Assembly (NCBI GenBank): GCA_958295805.1
Contig: OY282373.1
Location: 1,397,001 to 1,461,000 of the forward strand
Reading direction: 5' to 3'
From: an uncultured Nitrospirales bacterium
Lineage (GTDB): Bacteria; Nitrospirota; Nitrospiria; Nitrospirales; UBA8639
Length of the DNA stretch: 64,000 nt
Every line of letters starts with the position of its first letter. Positions within the stretch are counted from its first letter, which is position 1. Both the position numbers and the translations under genes were made by a program. The notes below the pieces were generated by a model that made no database searches, was not told the DNA's origin, and saw nothing but the letters and a program-made list of their open reading frames with translations. Positions 1-8,572 of the stretch are shown one piece after another.

Positions 1-592
1 CCACAAAGTGATGAAGGCTGTGAACGGGACTGACGGTATAGCAAATCGTGGCTTCGACGTGTTTATTGCATTGCTGGACCATCTTTATGGCGCCCTGAAT
101 ATTTCGAAAATCATTCAGGGCGTCGAAAATCCGAAACACGTCGATGCCGTGTTCCGCTGATTTGACGATGAATTGTTCGAGCACGTCGTCGGCGTAATGC
201 CGATAGCCGACCAGGTTTTGTCCGCGAAGGAGCATTTGCAAGCGGGTGTTGGGTGCCGCCTGACGAAAGGCTTTTAATCGCTCCCACGGGTCTTCTTTGA
301 GGAATCGCAAACATGCGTCGAACGTGGCACCGCCCCAGACTTCAAGCGACCAGAATCCGACGGTATCCAGTTGTTTTGCGGCCGGAATCAGGTCTTCCGT
401 TCTCATACGTGTGGCCAGGATTGACTGGTGCCCGTCGCGTAACGCCACGTCCGTCAGGTGCAGTTTTCGGCTTTGTGATGCCTCCAACTCAAACGTGTCG
501 GGTCGTTTGGTCGGAGACGGTTTCTTCGTGCGGGCTTTCTTGAATGACGTCGTCTTGATTCGGGGTGATGTGTTTTTTGCCATTTTTGCCAT
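1..592 (-). CDS. pycB: Pyruvate carboxylase subunit B (carboxyltransferase), N-terminal part, runs off window
   Basis: Translating the minus strand from the ATG at 592 gives about 197 codons open to the window edge. After a basic, low-complexity N-terminus (~40 residues rich in K, T and S) comes a carboxyltransferase TIM-barrel start: [19 protein letters not shown], then [32 protein letters not shown] and [13 protein letters not shown]. These match the pyruvate carboxylase / oxaloacetate decarboxylase alpha family, in which this domain moves CO2 from carboxybiotin to pyruvate. The biotin carboxylase gene lies 42 bases upstream on the same strand, so the two probably form a two-subunit enzyme making oxaloacetate. 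An AAGGG-like ribosome site precedes 592; an in-frame ATG at 583 is the alternative start. The C-terminal biotinyl domain, if present, is outside the window. An oxaloacetate decarboxylase or 2-oxoglutarate carboxylase subunit cannot be excluded. Confidence 0.85.
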   Translation of the reverse strand, partial: MAKMAKNTSPRIKTTSFKKARTKKPSPTKRPDTFELEASQSRKLHLTDVALRDGHQSILATRMRTEDLIPAAKQLDTVGFWSLEVWGGATFDACLRFLKEDPWERLKAFRQAAPNTRLQMLLRGQNLVGYRHYADDVLEQFIVKSAEHGIDVFRIFDALNDFRNIQGAIKMVQQCNKHVEATICYTVSPVHSLHHFV

Positions 593-634
593 CGTGGTGC
601 CCTTGCGTGAAAACAATCGTTGCCGAATGAGAGG

Positions 635-2053
635 TTACAACCCTTCGTATGCCGCAATCGTTGCGGAGAGGGCGACAACCAGATCTTCTGCTCCCAATTC
701 GTGTTCGTATTCATACAATTCGGGATGCGTGTCCAGGTACGACGTATCAAAGCGTCCCGCTCGAAAGTCGGGTTCCGCCATGATTTTCATCATGAACGGA
801 ATCGTGGTTTTGACGCCTCTGAGCAAAAACTCTTCCAAGGATCGATGGGTTCGCCGGACGGTTTCGTCCCAGGTTCGGCCTTGAACGGTCATTTTGGTCA
901 ACAGCGCGTCGTAATAGGGGGGGACCGTATAGTCTTTATACACCACGCCGTCGATCCGCACCCCAATGCCGCCGGGTGACAGGTACGCCGTGATTTTTCC
1001 CGTAGACGGACGAAACCCATTTTGCGGATCTTCTGCGTTGATGCGACATTGAATGGCATATCCTTGCAGATTGACTTCATGTTGTCCAAACACGAGTGGC
1101 CGTCCCGCGGCAATCCATATCTGACTTTGCACGATGTCGATCGTGGTAATCTGTTCGGTCACCGTATGCTCGACCTGAATCCGGGGATTCATTTCGATGA
1201 AATAGTATTGTCCTTCTTGATCGACCAGGAATTCTATGGTTCCCGCGTTATGAAACTTGGCCGCCCGGGCCAGGGAAATGGCGATTTCTCCCATTTGGGC
1301 CCTGAGTCGTGGGGTCAGGATTAACGAAGGAGCAATTTCGATGATTTTCTGATGCCGCCGCTGGATGGAACAATCGCGTTCGCCCAGATGGACGACGTAG
1401 CCATCCTTGTCCGCAAGCAGTTGAAATTCGACGTGGTGTGGTCGCTCAATGTATTTTTCAATAAACAGGTCGGCGTTTCCAAAAGCCGCGAGTGCTTCCC
1501 GTGCTCCGGATTCCATGGCCTCGTGCAGATCTTCATCGGAATGGACCACGCGAAGCCCGCGCCCGCCCCCGCCTGCGCTGGCTTTGACGATGACCGGATA
1601 TCCGACGGATCGAGAAAATTTCAGTCCTTCTTCCAGAGTTTGGACGGGACCGTCCGTCCCCGGCACCACCGGGACGCCTATCGTTTTCGCTAATTTTCTC
1701 GCTTGCACTTTGTTGCCCAGCAGTTCCAATGCTTCGGGAGTCGGTCCGATAAACGTGATGCCCGTTTCACGACACAAATGAGCGAACTCAGCGTTTTCCG
1801 AAAGAAACCCGTAGCCCGGATGAATGGCATCGGCCCCGACGCGTCTGGCGACGTTGACGATTTGCCTTGCGTCTAAGAAGCCTTCGACCGGACCGGGGCC
1901 GACGAGATACGCTTCATTGGCTTTTTTGACGTAAATCGCCGTGGCGTCGCATTCAGCATAGATCGCGACCGTGGCGATGTTGAGTTCGCGGCAGGCTCGA
2001 ATGATTCGCATGGCGATCTCACCACGATTTGCCACGAGGATTTTATTGAACAT
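635..2053 (-). CDS. pycA: Biotin carboxylase subunit (pyruvate carboxylase subunit A / AccC family)
   Basis: A 472-residue biotin carboxylase of normal length. It opens with FNKILVANRGEIAMRIIRAC, typical of the family. It has the ATP-grasp glycine loop KASAGGGGRGLR (about residues 160-170), HHVEFQLLAD, GERDCSIQRRHQKIIE and the catalytic-site stretch FIEMNPRIQVEHTVTE (about 285-300). The enzyme carboxylates biotin with ATP and bicarbonate. The next gene downstream is a carboxyltransferase rather than accB, which favours a pyruvate carboxylase partner over fatty-acid acetyl-CoA carboxylase. The C-terminus (after ~450) is not strongly conserved. The start at 2053 gives the exact family N-terminus, although no strong ribosome site is visible. 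An AccC role shared with acetyl-CoA carboxylase remains possible. Confidence 0.92.
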   Translation of the reverse strand: MFNKILVANRGEIAMRIIRACRELNIATVAIYAECDATAIYVKKANEAYLVGPGPVEGFLDARQIVNVARRVGADAIHPGYGFLSENAEFAHLCRETGITFIGPTPEALELLGNKVQARKLAKTIGVPVVPGTDGPVQTLEEGLKFSRSVGYPVIVKASAGGGGRGLRVVHSDEDLHEAMESGAREALAAFGNADLFIEKYIERPHHVEFQLLADKDGYVVHLGERDCSIQRRHQKIIEIAPSLILTPRLRAQMGEIAISLARAAKFHNAGTIEFLVDQEGQYYFIEMNPRIQVEHTVTEQITTIDIVQSQIWIAAGRPLVFGQHEVNLQGYAIQCRINAEDPQNGFRPSTGKITAYLSPGGIGVRIDGVVYKDYTVPPYYDALLTKMTVQGRTWDETVRRTHRSLEEFLLRGVKTTIPFMMKIMAEPDFRAGRFDTSYLDTHPELYEYEHELGAEDLVVALSATIAAYEGL

Positions 2054-2235
2054 GGATCACGTGACTCTTGATTGGGAAAAGACCTTGTTGGGGGTCAACG
2101 TGGAACGTCATCCACCTGTATCGACTTGATCCTCGGAAACCAGTCGTCGGAAAGGATAACGGAATCTGTGGAGTGACGGCCTATGTACCATGGAACGTCA
2201 TGGGCCTGTCAAGAGGGGAGGGGCTGGTGAATCAG

Positions 2236-3159
2236 TCAGGGGCCTTCCCCGTTCAGGGGGTAATATTTAATGACCGAGCTGGTTTTGTCCTGAAACAGCC
2301 CGCTGGCGCCGGTTTTAATCGCACGCTGTCCGGCGGGTGAGAGAACGTATTCTAAAAAGGCTTGTACGACGGGAGAGGCATTGGGTCTTATGACAAAGAC
2401 GACGGGACGCCGAAGTGGATACGTGCCGTCAAGGACCGTCTGGTTTTCCGGTTCGATGTCGTCCACGAATAAAAGGGTCACGCCGTACCCGTCTCTGCGT
2501 GCCTGGAGAGCGGGTCCCATTGACACATAGGAAATGGAATAGATGTCGCCGTTGATGGCCTTAAAGGTGGCCTCCTCTTTTTCAACGATTGCTCCCTTGA
2601 TTTCCTTGTGATGCTCAAGGCCCAGGAGTTGTTCAAAGGGCTGACGGATATTCTGGTTCCAGGTTCGATGAATCAGTGAAATTCTGGCCTCCGGTCCGTC
2701 TTCGTAGACCTGCGACCAGTATTTTAATTTGCCCGAAAAAATTTTCGCCAATTCTTCTCGCGTGATGGCTTCAGCCGGGTTGGCAAAATTTGTCACCACC
2801 GCGATGCCGTCCCAAGCGACCGTGGTTGAGGGGAGGTCCTTTTCCGCTTGACCGGTCACGGCAAGGTCGGCCGCACCTTTTCGGACTTCTTCGACGGGCC
2901 TCGCGTTCTGGTGCCAGAAAAAGTCAAGAGTGGTTTTGGGATGTAAGGCTTCAAAGTCTTTGGCTAACGCCTTGACGGCATATCGTTCCGGACCATTGCC
3001 GACAAGTAACGCGGAACCCCTTAACTCTTCGGGTGATCCAATCGCGGGCAATCCGATCAGTAACGCGGTGACGCCCCAGAACAACCGGAATTTCCCTGGT
3101 CGGAGCCGAGGACGTCTCGTCTGCTGCCGATGGTGAGAATTTTTCCGAATCATTCTCAT
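2236..3159 (-). CDS. PstS-like phosphate/anion substrate-binding protein
   Basis: 307 residues. A basic N-terminus with a hydrophobic stretch (LFWGVTALLIGLPAIGSPEE, about residues 27-46) reads as a signal peptide, so the mature protein should be periplasmic. The rest resembles the PBP-like (PstS) family: GSALLVGNGPERYAVKAL, DLAVTGQAEKD, WDGIAVVTNFANPAEAITREELAKIFSGKLKYW and a late FLEYVLSPAGQRAI. The ITREELAKIFSGK segment is a hallmark of phosphate-binding-like proteins. No permease or ATPase gene is adjacent, so it is an orphan binding or sensing protein here. The exact ligand cannot be read from sequence. It is transcribed in the same direction as the carboxylase genes but is separated from them by 182 bases with no recognisable feature. 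Confidence 0.75.
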   Translation of the reverse strand: MRMIRKNSHHRQQTRRPRLRPGKFRLFWGVTALLIGLPAIGSPEELRGSALLVGNGPERYAVKALAKDFEALHPKTTLDFFWHQNARPVEEVRKGAADLAVTGQAEKDLPSTTVAWDGIAVVTNFANPAEAITREELAKIFSGKLKYWSQVYEDGPEARISLIHRTWNQNIRQPFEQLLGLEHHKEIKGAIVEKEEATFKAINGDIYSISYVSMGPALQARRDGYGVTLLFVDDIEPENQTVLDGTYPLRRPVVFVIRPNASPVVQAFLEYVLSPAGQRAIKTGASGLFQDKTSSVIKYYPLNGEGP

Positions 3160-3316
3160 GCGTGCTGTGTGATTATTTCCGGCGTAGCGATGAAAGCGCC
3201 TGATGAGGAGGATCGTCAGGGGGCAGCGATTTGGAAAAGGAACAAGCCGCGAGGCACAAAGGTACGCGCATCAATCCTTTGTCAATCGTACGGGTCATTT
3301 GATGGGTGAATGCAGG

Positions 3317-3634
3317 TTAGTCGCCCGCCGGCGAATTGCCTCCGGAATCCGTGAATTGCGTCGCGTTGGCCTCGCTGGGCGTGGCACGGGCTCCCATGAT
3401 CGGCGGAAGTTTTTTGAATTTATCCATTCTCTCATTATACATGTCGTAGGATTTCATCTCATTAAATCCGGGTTTGTGCTCTCCCTTGATTTGGGAGGCG
3501 AAAGCGGACATGAGTCGATTCACGTTGGTTGTGTGACATTGAGGACAGGCCGTCTCTTTCTGTTTCGCGTTGACGGATTGGAGTAATTCAAAGGTATGGC
3601 TACAGGAATTGCAGGAATATTCATAGACGGGCAT
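3317..3634 (-). CDS. FmdB-family putative regulatory zinc-ribbon protein
   Basis: 105 residues from the ATG at 3634. That ATG gives the family start MPVYEYSCNSCSHTFELLQS and has AAGGGAG upstream; the longer frame from 3646 adds four atypical residues. Two CxxC pairs (CNSC near residue 8 and CPQC near 31) form the zinc ribbon. The C-terminal ~50 residues are polar, low in complexity and variable, as usual in this family. Members are small and of uncertain function; the name comes from a formamidase regulator. A TATAAT-like -10 lies about 50 bases upstream. Confidence 0.85.
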   Translation of the reverse strand: MPVYEYSCNSCSHTFELLQSVNAKQKETACPQCHTTNVNRLMSAFASQIKGEHKPGFNEMKSYDMYNERMDKFKKLPPIMGARATPSEANATQFTDSGGNSPAGD

Positions 3635-3688
3635 GGTTCCGATCACTCCCTTGTTGTTGATTCACTTTGTGAATGGTCGCAATCGTCT

Positions 3689-3694
3689 ATTATA
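3689..3694 (-). promoter_or_regulatory. -10 element for the FmdB gene
   Basis: Read on the minus strand these six bases are TATAAT, about 55 bases upstream of the start at 3634. No good -35 is visible at normal spacing. Assigned by consensus only. Confidence 0.45.
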
Positions 3695-3724
3695 CAGAAT
3701 TAAAAAAGCCGTTGGCCACCACTT

Positions 3725-3742
3725 GACGAAATTAAATTCGTC
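3725..3742. promoter_or_regulatory. Near-perfect 18-bp palindrome between divergent genes
   Basis: GACGAAATTAAATTCGTC is an almost perfect inverted repeat (GACGAA facing TTCGTC with an A/T core). It sits between the FmdB gene (minus) and the small plus-strand gene at 3837. The size and symmetry suit a dimeric regulator site, but no regulator is identified. Confidence 0.4.
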
Positions 3743-3836
3743 GTTGGATGAGCCTTGACGCATTTGACTTTTCTCACTTAGACTTCAAAGGTTTATAACG
3801 TTGCTTATTCACTCCCAACGTGCTGGAGGAACGCAC

Positions 3837-4016
3837 ATGTCAGTGTTAATGAGAACCTATCGGTTGGCAAGCGGGTTACAGCAAGAAGAACGAATTGATG
3901 ATCCCGACCGCATTGAACGGTACATGAAACTGTTCGATCGGGAGGATCTCAAAAAGATTCAAGCCGGGCATCGGGTCAAAATTGAAAAAGATGAATGGCA
4001 ACTTTTAGAAGGCTGA
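3837..4016 (+). CDS. Small hypothetical protein (59 aa)
   Basis: The ATG at 3837 is preceded by GGAGGA at an ideal distance, so it is preferred over the longer frame from 3801. The product begins MSVLMRTYRLASGLQQEERI and is charged and soluble: DDPDRIERYMKLFDREDLKKI followed by a short KIEKDEWQLLEG tail. It has no signal, membrane segment or metal motif. I do not recognise the family. It is followed after 42 bases by another small gene on the same strand, so the two are probably co-transcribed. Confidence 0.6.
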   Translation: MSVLMRTYRLASGLQQEERIDDPDRIERYMKLFDREDLKKIQAGHRVKIEKDEWQLLEG

Positions 4017-4058
4017 ATGGGACGGTTTCTTGACGTTTGGACGCAATAAGGTGAACGC

Positions 4059-4262
4059 ATGATTCTGTGGGTGCATATCCGAAGATCGTTAGGGGAAGCC
4101 GTGTTGCACAGGGAACGGTGCATCGAAGTCCCCTCTACTCCAACGAGGTCTGATTTTTGGGAAGGCGGATGGTTCGAATATCCTGATAAAGAGACGGCAT
4201 TGGAGGCGCTGGAGCAATCTGGAGTGGCGCGTCAGATGAAGTGTCAGCTTTGCAAGCCGTAG
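4059..4262 (+). CDS. Small hypothetical protein with C-terminal CxxC
   Basis: 67 residues starting MILWVHIRRSLGEAVLHRER, with an aromatic patch (SDFWEGGWFEYPDKETAL) and a C-terminal KCQLCKP. The single CxxC at the very end could bind metal in a dimer or take part in thiol chemistry; that is inference. A modest AAGGTGA ribosome-site-like stretch lies about 6 bases upstream. The codon composition resembles its neighbours. Family not recognised. Confidence 0.5.
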   Translation: MILWVHIRRSLGEAVLHRERCIEVPSTPTRSDFWEGGWFEYPDKETALEALEQSGVARQMKCQLCKP

Positions 4263-4347
4263 GCCGTTGGCTTGTTCGTCTTCTGTTTCCACTTGTTGAT
4301 CCCGGCAGGCCGTTGTGGGATGCGGGGTTCACATTGGGCAAACCCAT

Positions 4348-4824
4348 ATGGCACAAAAATTCGGGGGATCTCGATGGGTTAAAGAAGGTTATCTTGATAA
4401 TCGGATACCAGGAGTGGTGGTGGGACACGTGATCTTTGCCGCGGTTGGGCGGATAGAATTTTATCTGAAAGGAGATTTCAAGCCTGATATTGCCGGGCAA
4501 ATTTTTTCCTTTTGTAATACTCAATTTTCTGATGACCCCAACGCCGCTTCACACGTCATGGATTTGGAAAATCCCCAGCTCGGCACCGTCAGTTCGATTT
4601 CCTTTGATCCACATCCGCTCCTTGCCCCACACCCGTACATTGAATGGTTTTCTTTCAAGGGAGAGCATTATCGGATTGAATTGAAGGAAGGTGACGCCAG
4701 ACTGCTTGACCCCGTGGAAGCCTCTCCCTATGAAGCGGACAGCAGGAGAATGCGGGAGGCATATGCCGGCCAACCCATTCATCCGTCGCCTGAACCCCAC
4801 GCATCTGATCAAGAATGGTTCTAG
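4348..4824 (+). CDS. Hypothetical protein (158 aa)
   Basis: An ATG at 4348 gives MAQKFGGSRWVKEGYLDNRI; an upstream in-frame start at 4315 would add eleven residues lacking family-like character. The protein is soluble, with alternating hydrophobic segments (PGVVVGHVIFAAVGRIEFYLKGDF and VSSISFDPHPLLAPHPYIEWFSFKGEHYRIEL) and a disordered proline-rich tail, suggesting a compact beta fold. No catalytic motif is evident and I do not recognise the family. It lies immediately before the hemE promoter on the same strand. Confidence 0.55.
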   Translation: MAQKFGGSRWVKEGYLDNRIPGVVVGHVIFAAVGRIEFYLKGDFKPDIAGQIFSFCNTQFSDDPNAASHVMDLENPQLGTVSSISFDPHPLLAPHPYIEWFSFKGEHYRIELKEGDARLLDPVEASPYEADSRRMREAYAGQPIHPSPEPHASDQEWF

Positions 4825-4989
4825 GCTGTCTTTTCTCCACCCACCTGACCTGAACGTCCCAGGCAAAGTATTTCTCTCCTCTGTCGCATTGAACCGTCGG
4901 TTGTCATTCTCGGAGAGTGTTCTTTCTTTTTCTCACGTCCGCGAGACGTTGCCGCGGAGGTCCAGACGTGTGAAGGTCTTGCTTATTCA

Positions 4990-5019
4990 TTGACAGTGCT
5001 TTCTTTGCCTCCTTACAAT
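4990..5019 (+). promoter_or_regulatory. Sigma-70-type promoter of hemE, predicted to give a near-leaderless mRNA
   Basis: TTGACA at 4990-4995 and TACAAT at 5014-5019 are separated by 18 bases. Transcription would start near 5026, only about four bases before the hemE ATG at 5030. No Shine-Dalgarno sequence lies between the promoter and the start codon. Confidence 0.65.
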
Positions 5020-5029
5020 CCTTCCCCTT

Positions 5030-6058
5030 ATGAGCAACGATCAATTTCTCAAAGCCTGCCGCCGTGAACCCGTGGACCGGACGCCGGTTTGGTTTATGCG
5101 TCAAGCCGGTCGATATATGGAGGAATATCAACGAGTTCGGAAGAATCATGGCATACTGGATATCTGTAAAATCCCGGAGTTGGCCGCAGAGGTGACCCTT
5201 CAGCCCGTTGAACGGTTTCCCCTGGATGCCGCCATCATTTTTGCGGACATCCTTTTGCCGTTGGAGTCGATGGGATTGGATTTGACTTTCCGTGAGAAGG
5301 AGGGACCGGTCATTCTCAATCCGGTCCGGCATGAGGACGACGTCAAGCGGTTACGGACAGTGGATGGAGACGCCTTTCGCTTCTCATTTGACGCCGTGTG
5401 TTTAACCCAAAAACTTTTACGTGGACGTGTCCCCCTGATCGGGTTTGCCGGAGCGCCGTTTACCTTGGCCAGCTATGCCATCGAGGGAGGTGGAACGCGA
5501 AATTATCTCACCACCAAACAGATGATGTTCCGTCGGCCTGAACAGTGGCATGCCTTGCTCAACAAATTAGCAGACGTGGTCACGGTGTATTTACAGAACC
5601 AGATTCGAGCGGGAGCCCAGGCCGTGCAAATTTTTGACAGTTGGGTAGGGTGCCTGTCCCCGGGCGACTATCGGGAATATGCGTTGCCGCACGTGAAATC
5701 GATCATCGATCGCTTACAACCAGAAGAAATCCCGATCATTTATTTTGGAACGGGTACGTCAACGCTCCTGCCTCTCATGCGAAGTGCCGGCAGCGACGTC
5801 TTGGGATTGGATTGGCACGTTGAACTTGATGAAGCGTGGGCGCGGATTGGGTACGACGTCGCCGTCCAAGGAAACCTGGACCCCGTGGCGTTGTTTGCGC
5901 CTCTTCCAGAACTTGAACGCCGTATCAAAGATATTCTGGAAAGAGCAGGGCAGAGAGCTGGCCACGTCTTCAATCTTGGCCATGGGATTCTTCCCCAGAC
6001 CCCCGTCGATCACGTTGCGGCTGCCATTGAGTTTGTCCACAACTATTGTGCCGCGTGA
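5030..6058 (+). CDS. hemE: Uroporphyrinogen decarboxylase
   Basis: 342 residues, normal for HemE, which removes four carboxylates from uroporphyrinogen III to give coproporphyrinogen III in the cytoplasm. The signature RTPVWFMRQAGRYMEEYQ is near residues 18-35 and FPLDAAIIFADILLP near 63-78, with the catalytic Asp in FADIL. IGFAGAPFTLASYAIEGGGTRNY, IFDSWVGCLSPGDYREY and a final VFNLGHGILPQTPVDHV complete the family pattern. The start at 5030 is the only reasonable one and lies just downstream of a strong promoter. hemY follows after 41 bases, so the late haem steps are probably co-transcribed; the coproporphyrinogen oxidase step is not encoded here. Confidence 0.97.
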   Translation: MSNDQFLKACRREPVDRTPVWFMRQAGRYMEEYQRVRKNHGILDICKIPELAAEVTLQPVERFPLDAAIIFADILLPLESMGLDLTFREKEGPVILNPVRHEDDVKRLRTVDGDAFRFSFDAVCLTQKLLRGRVPLIGFAGAPFTLASYAIEGGGTRNYLTTKQMMFRRPEQWHALLNKLADVVTVYLQNQIRAGAQAVQIFDSWVGCLSPGDYREYALPHVKSIIDRLQPEEIPIIYFGTGTSTLLPLMRSAGSDVLGLDWHVELDEAWARIGYDVAVQGNLDPVALFAPLPELERRIKDILERAGQRAGHVFNLGHGILPQTPVDHVAAAIEFVHNYCAA

Positions 6059-6099
6059 ACTTTCCATGGAACGGATTCTCCGAATTCTGGAGATGACTC

Positions 6100-7551
6100 A
6101 TGGCTGCTCCTAAACGAGTCGTGATAGTCGGTGGAGGGATCTCAGGCCTTTCTGCTGCATTTGCGTTAGTGGAACAATCGGAAATCCGTGAAAAACCTCT
6201 TCATTGTACCGTGGTGGAAGGACACACTCATTTTGGCGGAAAAATTGTTACGACTCATACAAATGGATTGGTGGTGGAGGGCGGCCCCGATTCGTTCCTC
6301 ACCAGCAAAACATCAGCCGTTGATCTGTGTGAAAAATTGGGACTGAGTTCACAATTGATCGGTACCAATCGAGAAAACAGCCAGACGTTTACCTACTCGA
6401 AGGGACGATTGTGCGAATTTCCGCAAGGTCTCATTTCGATGGTTCCGACTAAACTGGGCCCCTTGTTTCGTAGTGGGGTGGTGTCTTGGCCAGGCATCGT
6501 CCGCATGGGGGCTGATCTGGTGATCCCTGCTCGACCGGAAACGGAAGGGGAGGAGACCTTGGCAGAGTTTTTCAGCCGACGTCTCGGTTCCGAGGCCTTT
6601 CAACGACTTCTTGAACCCTTAGTCGCCGGGATTTATGCCGGTGACGCGAATGAACTGAGCGTGGCTGCCACGTTTCCTCAGTTCGTCGAGTTGGAACGTC
6701 AACACGGCAGTCTTATTAAAGGGGCATTGGCCATGCAGCGGGCACGAGGACTGAAAAGACCGGGGGCTTCTGCTCGTACCCTGTTCACGACTCTTCAGGG
6801 GGGGGTGGGCGATTTAGTTGCCAGGTTGGTGGAACGGTTGTCGGCGGTTGGCGTCGATTGTCGTCAAGGAGAAAACGTTCGGGTTGTCCGGTTGCCGCTG
6901 AACGTTCATAGAAACCCGTTGTATCAAGTTGAATTGGCGAGTGGAGAAAAATTGAATGCTGAAGCGGTGGTGTTCGCCACGCCGGCGTACGTGTCAGCAG
7001 GATTGTTGCGATCGTTTGACCATGAGACCGCCGTCGTGCTCGACCAGATTCCCTATGCCTCGACGATCACGATTTCAATGGCCTTTGCTGAATCGGACGT
7101 CCACGGCCAGCTTCGTGGTTTTGGATTCGTGGTGCCGCGCGTTGAAAATCGTTCCTTGATCGCCGCCACGTGGTCGTCAAGGAAATGGGCGGGGCGGGCA
7201 CCCGCGGGTCAATGCCTGATTCGGTGTTATCTGGGGGGGCGCGGCCGTGAGCAGTTGCTGGAAAGAAACGACGCCGAATTGACGAATCAGGTCCGTCAGG
7301 AGTTGAAACTGATGGTTGGAATTCACGGGCGGCCTCTCCACGTGGAAGTCCATCGATGGCCTCAAGCTATGCCCCAATACACCTGCGGCCATCGGGAACG
7401 AGTGCAACGCATTCGTCAACGCTTGGCTCAGTATCCGGGATTGTACGTGACGGGGGCCGCGTATGACGGCATAGGCATTCCGGATTGCATTCGCGACGCG
7501 GGAAACACGGTTCAAAAGTTGAGTGCCTATTTATGGGCGCCGGCGTCGTAA
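6100..7551 (+). CDS. hemY: Protoporphyrinogen oxidase (oxygen-dependent, HemY type)
   Basis: 483 residues. The N-terminal dinucleotide-binding motif VVIVGGGISGLSAAFAL (about residues 7-23) binds FAD. It is followed by VVEGGPDSFLTSKTSAVDLC, typical of HemY/PPOX, then LVAGIYAGDANELSVAATFPQ and a C-terminal GLYVTGAAYDGIGIPDCIRDA, the second FAD-contacting region. The enzyme oxidises protoporphyrinogen IX to protoporphyrin IX at the membrane face, normally with oxygen, which points to aerobic or microaerobic life. Its place right after hemE supports the assignment. Confidence 0.95.
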   Translation: MAAPKRVVIVGGGISGLSAAFALVEQSEIREKPLHCTVVEGHTHFGGKIVTTHTNGLVVEGGPDSFLTSKTSAVDLCEKLGLSSQLIGTNRENSQTFTYSKGRLCEFPQGLISMVPTKLGPLFRSGVVSWPGIVRMGADLVIPARPETEGEETLAEFFSRRLGSEAFQRLLEPLVAGIYAGDANELSVAATFPQFVELERQHGSLIKGALAMQRARGLKRPGASARTLFTTLQGGVGDLVARLVERLSAVGVDCRQGENVRVVRLPLNVHRNPLYQVELASGEKLNAEAVVFATPAYVSAGLLRSFDHETAVVLDQIPYASTITISMAFAESDVHGQLRGFGFVVPRVENRSLIAATWSSRKWAGRAPAGQCLIRCYLGGRGREQLLERNDAELTNQVRQELKLMVGIHGRPLHVEVHRWPQAMPQYTCGHRERVQRIRQRLAQYPGLYVTGAAYDGIGIPDCIRDAGNTVQKLSAYLWAPAS

Positions 7552-7579
7552 CCCTTGGTGAGACGAAGAGAAAGGCGTG

Positions 7580-7873
7580 ATGAATTCAGACCCCCAACGT
7601 CTTAGACGGGCTCATCTTCTGGTACAAGGTCGGGTGCAAGGCGTTGGATTTCGGGCGTTTGTGCAATCTCAGGCCGTTCGGCGGGAATTAAAGGGATGGG
7701 TCAAAAACCTTCCGGATGGTCGAGTCGAATCTGAAGCGGAAGGAGATGAAACGTTGGTGAATGAGTTCATTCAGACCGTCAGACGAGGACCGTCGTTGGC
7801 CCGAGTTCAGAACGTTGACCTGGAGTGGATCAACCCGCACGCCCGAGATTCATCCTTTGAGATCATGTATTGA
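7580..7873 (+). CDS. acyP: Acylphosphatase
   Basis: 97 residues from the ATG at 7580 (a GTG directly before it is also in frame); a GAAAGG site lies upstream. The family signatures are complete: HLLVQGRVQGVGFRAFVQSQ, with the substrate-binding Arg in GFR, and LKGWVKNLPDGRVESEAEG, with the catalytic Asn in VKN. The enzyme hydrolyses acyl phosphates such as 1,3-bisphosphoglycerate or acetyl phosphate. It lies in a plus-strand run with hemY upstream and apt downstream, with no obvious functional link. Confidence 0.93.
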   Translation: MNSDPQRLRRAHLLVQGRVQGVGFRAFVQSQAVRRELKGWVKNLPDGRVESEAEGDETLVNEFIQTVRRGPSLARVQNVDLEWINPHARDSSFEIMY

Positions 7874-7947
7874 AGGCGTGGGTGATGGGACAACCATCAA
7901 TGGATCAGTTGAAACGTTCAAACATTCACATCCGAAAGGATTGAGAC

Positions 7948-8463
7948 ATGGATGATCAATCATTAATCCGCAAGATTCCGGATTTTCCCAAACGTGGCAT
8001 TTTGTTTTATGACATTACCACGTTATTGAAAGACCCCGACGCGTATCGACGGACCATTGACAAGCTGACGGAACGCTATAAAGACGAGACGATCAGTAAG
8101 GTCGTCGGCATCGAGTCTCGAGGCTTTATCTTGGGAAGCCCGTTGGCCTACAACCTGAACGCTGGGTTTGTGCCGGTCCGTAAACCAGGCAAGCTTCCTG
8201 CCGACGTGTTCGAGGTCAAATATAAATTGGAATATGGATCAACTTCACTGGCGATTCATCGAGATGCGTTGTCCATCGGGGAACGGGTGTTGGTGGTTGA
8301 TGATCTCTTGGCCACCGGCGGGACCGCCGCTGCCACCGTGCATCTCTTACGCCAACTTGGCGCAGAAATCGTCGGATGTGCCTTTATGATTGAGTTACTG
8401 TCCTTGGAAGGTCGTCAAAAAATTGAGAGATGCGACATTCATTCCTTGATGACGTATCCTTGA
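7948..8463 (+). CDS. apt: Adenine phosphoribosyltransferase
   Basis: 171 residues, full length, with an AAAGGA ribosome site before the ATG. It makes AMP from adenine and PRPP for purine salvage. Diagnostic parts are IRKIPDFPKRGILFYDITTLL, VVGIESRGFILGSPLA, VPVRKPGKLPADV and the PRPP-binding loop VLVVDDLLATGGTAAATV near residues 115-132. A weak A/T-rich inverted repeat (GTTAAAATTAAC) followed by CTTTTT just after the stop may end the transcript. Confidence 0.96.
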   Translation: MDDQSLIRKIPDFPKRGILFYDITTLLKDPDAYRRTIDKLTERYKDETISKVVGIESRGFILGSPLAYNLNAGFVPVRKPGKLPADVFEVKYKLEYGSTSLAIHRDALSIGERVLVVDDLLATGGTAAATVHLLRQLGAEIVGCAFMIELLSLEGRQKIERCDIHSLMTYP

Positions 8464-8466
8464 ACT

Positions 8467-8485
8467 GTTAAAATTAACTCTTTTT
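8467..8485 (+). terminator. Possible weak terminator after apt
   Basis: GTTAAAATTAAC is a short perfect A/T palindrome followed by a T run, immediately after the apt stop. The stem has few G/C pairs, so termination would be weak. Confidence 0.3.
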
Positions 8486-8572
8486 GGTTGTTATCTTTAG
8501 TTCGTCGTGGAATTCACTCAGCAAATCACAAGAAAGACGCGATGACCGTTCCGCTGAAAGGGTATCCGTGAC

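Noticed and set aside
3203-3586. Plus-strand 127-codon frame over the FmdB gene
   Set aside because: The minus strand encodes a recognisable zinc ribbon with a ribosome site; this frame has neither.
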